In this document: in pieces, positions 4,590 through 6,412 of the stretch
Position numbering within the stretch: position 1 is the first letter of the stretch
Layout of the letters: the number at the start of each line of letters is the position of its first letter
DNA from: Actinomycetota bacterium
GTDB lineage: Bacteria > Actinomycetota > Thermoleophilia > Solirubrobacterales > Solirubrobacteraceae
Assembly: GCA_009699615.1 (NCBI GenBank)
Contig: WLNV01000092.1
Span: 1 to 6,412, forward strand
Direction of reading: 5' to 3'
Length of the DNA: 6,412 nucleotides
The notes under the pieces: generated by a model
Database searches by the model: none
Told to the model about the DNA's origin: nothing
The model's input: only the letters and a program-made list of their open reading frames with translations
Translations under genes and position numbers: made by a program

Positions 4590-5873
4590 CTCGTCCGGCG
4601 CCGCGACGGCCGCCACATCGGCCACGGCCGGGTGCGTCAGCAGCGCCGACTCCACTTCGAACGGGCCGATTCTGTAGCCGGCCGAGATGATCACGTCGTC
4701 GGCGCGGGCGTCGAAGTAGAAGTAGCCGTCCTCTTCGTGCGCCTCATCGCCGGAGTGCCACGGGCCGCCCTGCTGGCGGTCGTCAATCTCCCAGCCGCCG
4801 TCAACTTGGCGCGCGCCCTCGCCGATGTAGCCGAGGAAGAAGGTCGGCTCGCTCAGGGGGTCGAGCACGATCTCATCATCCTCAATCCAGAGTTTGATCC
4901 CCGGCAGCGGCTTGCCCATCGCCCCGGCCGGGGGCTGCGAGCCATCGGGTGCGTGGCCGATCGAATGGCCTGTCTCGGTTTGGCCGTAGCCGTCGCGGAT
5001 CCAAACCCCGGTCGCCTCGTGGTAGGCGCGCAGGATCTCCGGGTTCAGCGGCTCACCAGCGGCGACCATTGAGCGCAGCGAGGCGACAGGCCGTGGCGAC
5101 GCGCGCTTCGCGATCACGCGGAACTCTGTCGGCACCATGCAGAGCACGTTCACCTGCTCGGCTTCGATGATTGCGAGCCGCTCTTCGGGATCGAAGCGCG
5201 CGTCGTGCAGCAGGGCCGCCGCACCGGTGATCCAAGGCGCAATGAAGACATTACGCGCAGATTTGCTCCAGCCTGTTGCTGCGGTGCACCAAACCAGCTC
5301 ACCGGGCCGCGCGCCGAGCCAGTGTTCAGCCTGGAGCGCTTGAGCTGGCAGGTAGCGCTGGCCGTGGACCACGCCCTTCGGCTCGCCGGTCGTGCCGCTG
5401 GTGAAGGTGATCAGGCACGGTTCGTCGCCTTCCATCTCTGCGAAGTCGGGCGCGTCGGCGGCGCGCGCAGGGTCGGTGACTCCATCATCGCCGATCCAGA
5501 TGATCGGACAGGGAGGGGAGGAGGCTTCGAGTACTTCGCGGTTGCGCTCGTCGGCCACGATCGCCTTCGGCGCTGTCATCTCCAAGCGGAGCTTCAGGTC
5601 ATCGGCGCGGAGCTGCTCGGAGCAGGCCAGCGCCACGAAGCCGCAGCGGAAGCAGGCGACCATCGCCCAAACCCACTCCGGCAGGTTGCCGATCATCGTG
5701 ATCACAACATCGCCGCGCCCAACGCCGGCGTCGGTCAGCGCAGCAGCAATAGCGGCCGATCGCTCCGTGCAATCACCAAAGCTCCATTCGCGCCGCGAGC
5801 CATCACGGGCGAGCTCAATCAGCGCCAGGCTCTCAGGCGGCATCGCTGCCACCACGTCACGGGCGAAGTTCAC
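4398..5873 (-). CDS. AMP-forming acyl-CoA synthetase (ANL superfamily, medium-chain/ACSM-like)
   Basis: The 491-residue enzyme should activate a carboxylic acid with ATP to an acyl-adenylate and transfer it to CoA in the cytoplasm. ANL core motifs are in order: phosphate loop ITFTSGTTGEPKG (155-167), GYGQTETG (295-302), HSGDEAHEEDGYFYF (373-387, ribose-binding D376), the hinge region DDVIISAGYRIGPFEVE (392-408) and the adenylation lysine in KTNSGKVRR (K484). GWSKSARN (201-208) and the N-terminal NFARDVV resemble the medium-chain acyl-CoA synthetase (ACSM) group. At 491 residues it is shorter than the usual 530-570. The substrate chain length is not readable from sequence. The start is GTG at 5873-5871: the preceding in-frame stop is only 9 bp upstream, and the residues after GTG fit the family N-terminus. 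The ribosome binding site is weak. The small membrane protein gene lies 9 bp upstream, so co-transcription is very likely. Its own 3' end recurs as a remnant at 3380-3601. Confidence 0.93.
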   Translation of the reverse strand: MNFARDVVAAMPPESLALIELARDGSRREWSFGDCTERSAAIAAALTDAGVGRGDVVITMIGNLPEWVWAMVACFRCGFVALACSEQLRADDLKLRLEMTAPKAIVADERNREVLEASSPPCPIIWIGDDGVTDPARAADAPDFAEMEGDEPCLITFTSGTTGEPKGVVHGQRYLPAQALQAEHWLGARPGELVWCTAATGWSKSARNVFIAPWITGAAALLHDARFDPEERLAIIEAEQVNVLCMVPTEFRVIAKRASPRPVASLRSMVAAGEPLNPEILRAYHEATGVWIRDGYGQTETGHSIGHAPDGSQPPAGAMGKPLPGIKLWIEDDEIVLDPLSEPTFFLGYIGEGARQVDGGWEIDDRQQGGPWHSGDEAHEEDGYFYFDARADDVIISAGYRIGPFEVESALLTHPAVADVAAVAAPDEERGAVVRAVIVLREGFTASDELVTELQQYAKEQTAPYKYPRIIDFVDELPKTNSGKVRRADLR

Positions 5874-5882
5874 AGGCGCAGC

Positions 5883-6281
5883 CTAGAGCGCGGTTGCGAC
5901 GAGCACGATCGCCAGCGAGTCGAGCAGGATCAACGTCTGCAGCAAGCGGTTGGTCCCCTTCGTGACAAAGATGTGCAGGCAAACGAGAACGATCGCGACC
6001 ACGACCAGCCCGAGCTTGATGTTCATCGCCGTTTCCTGCCAGAGGTCCTGGTGCGAAGCCATCGCCGCGCCGGTCACGAGCGCCAGCCCCAACGCAATCA
6101 GCGAAGCCCAGCCAAAGCGCCGCGCAATCGGCACCATCCAGTCGTGTGCGGGCCCTTCGCTGCCGCCTTGGGAGCGGAATACGGGAACCACTGCGATCCC
6201 GAGGAAGAGCTGGCCGCCGATGAAGAACGCCATCGCCAGCAGGTGGAGCCACAGGACTACGTTCCAGCCGTCAAGTTCCAT
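5883..6281 (-). CDS. Small four-helix integral membrane protein, CopD/DUF2269-like
   Basis: The 132-residue product has four predicted membrane segments, at about 8-34, 57-76, 87-107 and 113-131, joined by short loops. The first helix contains WLHLLAMAFFIGGQLF. A His followed by an aromatic residue and Gly-Gly resembles the first helix of CopD-type and DUF2269 membrane proteins, and KLGLVVVAIVLVCLH in the third helix fits the same group. Histidines H13 and H103 could be heme or metal ligands, which is an inference. The family resemblance is from memory of patterns and is moderate at best. The ATG at 6281 is the first Met of the frame and places helix one close to the N-terminus, which fits. 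No strong ribosome binding site is seen. It is the first gene of the leftward group, 9 bp before the acyl-CoA synthetase, and its role there is unclear. There is no signal of copper genes nearby. Confidence 0.8.
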   Translation of the reverse strand: MELDGWNVVLWLHLLAMAFFIGGQLFLGIAVVPVFRSQGGSEGPAHDWMVPIARRFGWASLIALGLALVTGAAMASHQDLWQETAMNIKLGLVVVAIVLVCLHIFVTKGTNRLLQTLILLDSLAIVLVATAL

Positions 6282-6394
6282 CGGCCGATTGTCCCACGCC
6301 GCGCGGCAGCCAACGGAACCCGCCGCTCATCCCGCATCGGCGCGGGTGCGTATCCTTATCAAAGTCAATCTTGAGCCAAGAAGGGTGTCCCAAC
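6282..6394. promoter_or_regulatory. Divergent intergenic region with AT-rich promoter patch
   Basis: This 113-bp region separates the leftward membrane protein gene from the rightward gene at 6395. Around 6350-6375 it has the only clearly AT-rich patch. That patch holds TATCCT (6351-6356, a weak -10 for the rightward gene) and, on the minus strand, TTGACT (6368-6363, a good -35-like hexamer without a matching -10). Both genes presumably start transcription here. The exact elements are not resolved. Confidence 0.4.
6378..6384 (+). promoter_or_regulatory. Ribosome binding site of the last, partial gene
   Basis: AAGAAGG lies 10 nt before ATG 6395, a slightly long but acceptable spacing. It supports the reading of ATG 6395 as a real start. 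Confidence 0.55.
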
Positions 6395-6412
6395 ATGGCC
6401 GTAGCCGTTCCA
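6395..6412 (+). CDS. Start of an unidentified gene (first six codons)
   Basis: Only ATG and five codons (MAVAVP) are inside the window, which is far too little to assign a family. A plausible ribosome binding site and an AT-rich upstream patch support a real start. The gene is divergent from the membrane protein and acyl-CoA synthetase genes and may share their control region. Confidence 0.5.

Noticed and set aside
4383..5072. 229-codon rightward open frame
   Set aside because: It is antisense to the acyl-CoA synthetase, whose motifs are unambiguous, and it shows no recognisable domain.
6333..6350. Small hairpin in the divergent region (CGCATC paired with GGTGCG)
   Set aside because: The six-pair stem with a wobble and no T-run is expected by chance in DNA this GC-rich.
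5205..6374. 389-codon rightward open frame
   Set aside because: It lies antisense to the synthetase and membrane protein genes and spans their junction. Its product is Arg/His/Asp-rich low-quality sequence typical of a GC-rich shadow frame.

Overview
The window reads as high-GC bacterial chromosome, most likely an actinomycetote of the class Thermoleophilia (Solirubrobacterales-like). That placement is inferred from recall of the family, not from a search. It rests mainly on three secreted proteins whose N-terminus (KRHLTPSL..., a short hydrophobic segment, then NSVG..Q..K.AVTSAKVKDRSLL..DF and Gly-X-Y repeats) is a style I associate with that group. No tRNA, rRNA, CRISPR array, transposase or phage gene is visible.

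Left part (1-1958). The window opens inside a leftward gene, of which only the first 33 codons are present. They match the N-terminus of the DUF255/YyaL (SPATA20-type) thioredoxin-domain family. Just 24 bp away, a rightward RidA-family enamine/imine deaminase gene starts, and a perfect 12-bp palindrome sits exactly midway between the two start codons. RidA is followed after 51 bp by a class III PLP aminotransferase of the glutamate-1-semialdehyde aminomutase type. RidA proteins clear reactive enamines/imines made by PLP enzymes, so the pair is plausibly functional as well as positional.

Middle part (1962-4353, leftward). Three paralogous genes encode secreted collagen-like proteins of 236, 235 and 217 residues. 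Each has a signal peptide, a nearly invariant linker, 7-10 Gly-X-Y triplets and a divergent beta-rich C-terminal domain that keeps two cysteines 53-56 residues apart. The last two are coupled: the stop codon of one overlaps the ribosome binding site of the next. Between the first and second lies a remnant of the 3' end of an acyl-CoA synthetase gene.

Right part (4398-6281, leftward). A small four-helix membrane protein gene is followed after 9 bp by a full-length AMP-forming acyl-CoA synthetase gene, which in turn leads after 44 bp into the collagen-like cluster. All five leftward genes could be one transcript or a nested set. The window ends with the first six codons of a rightward gene.

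The most unusual point is the architecture of the cluster. The end of the acyl-CoA synthetase gene, the 44-bp spacer and the start of a collagen-like gene occur twice at a constant 1018-bp offset. The synthetase remnant differs from the intact gene almost only at synonymous positions. This suggests it descends from a second full-length gene that evolved under selection before most of it was lost, or from recombination with a related allele.
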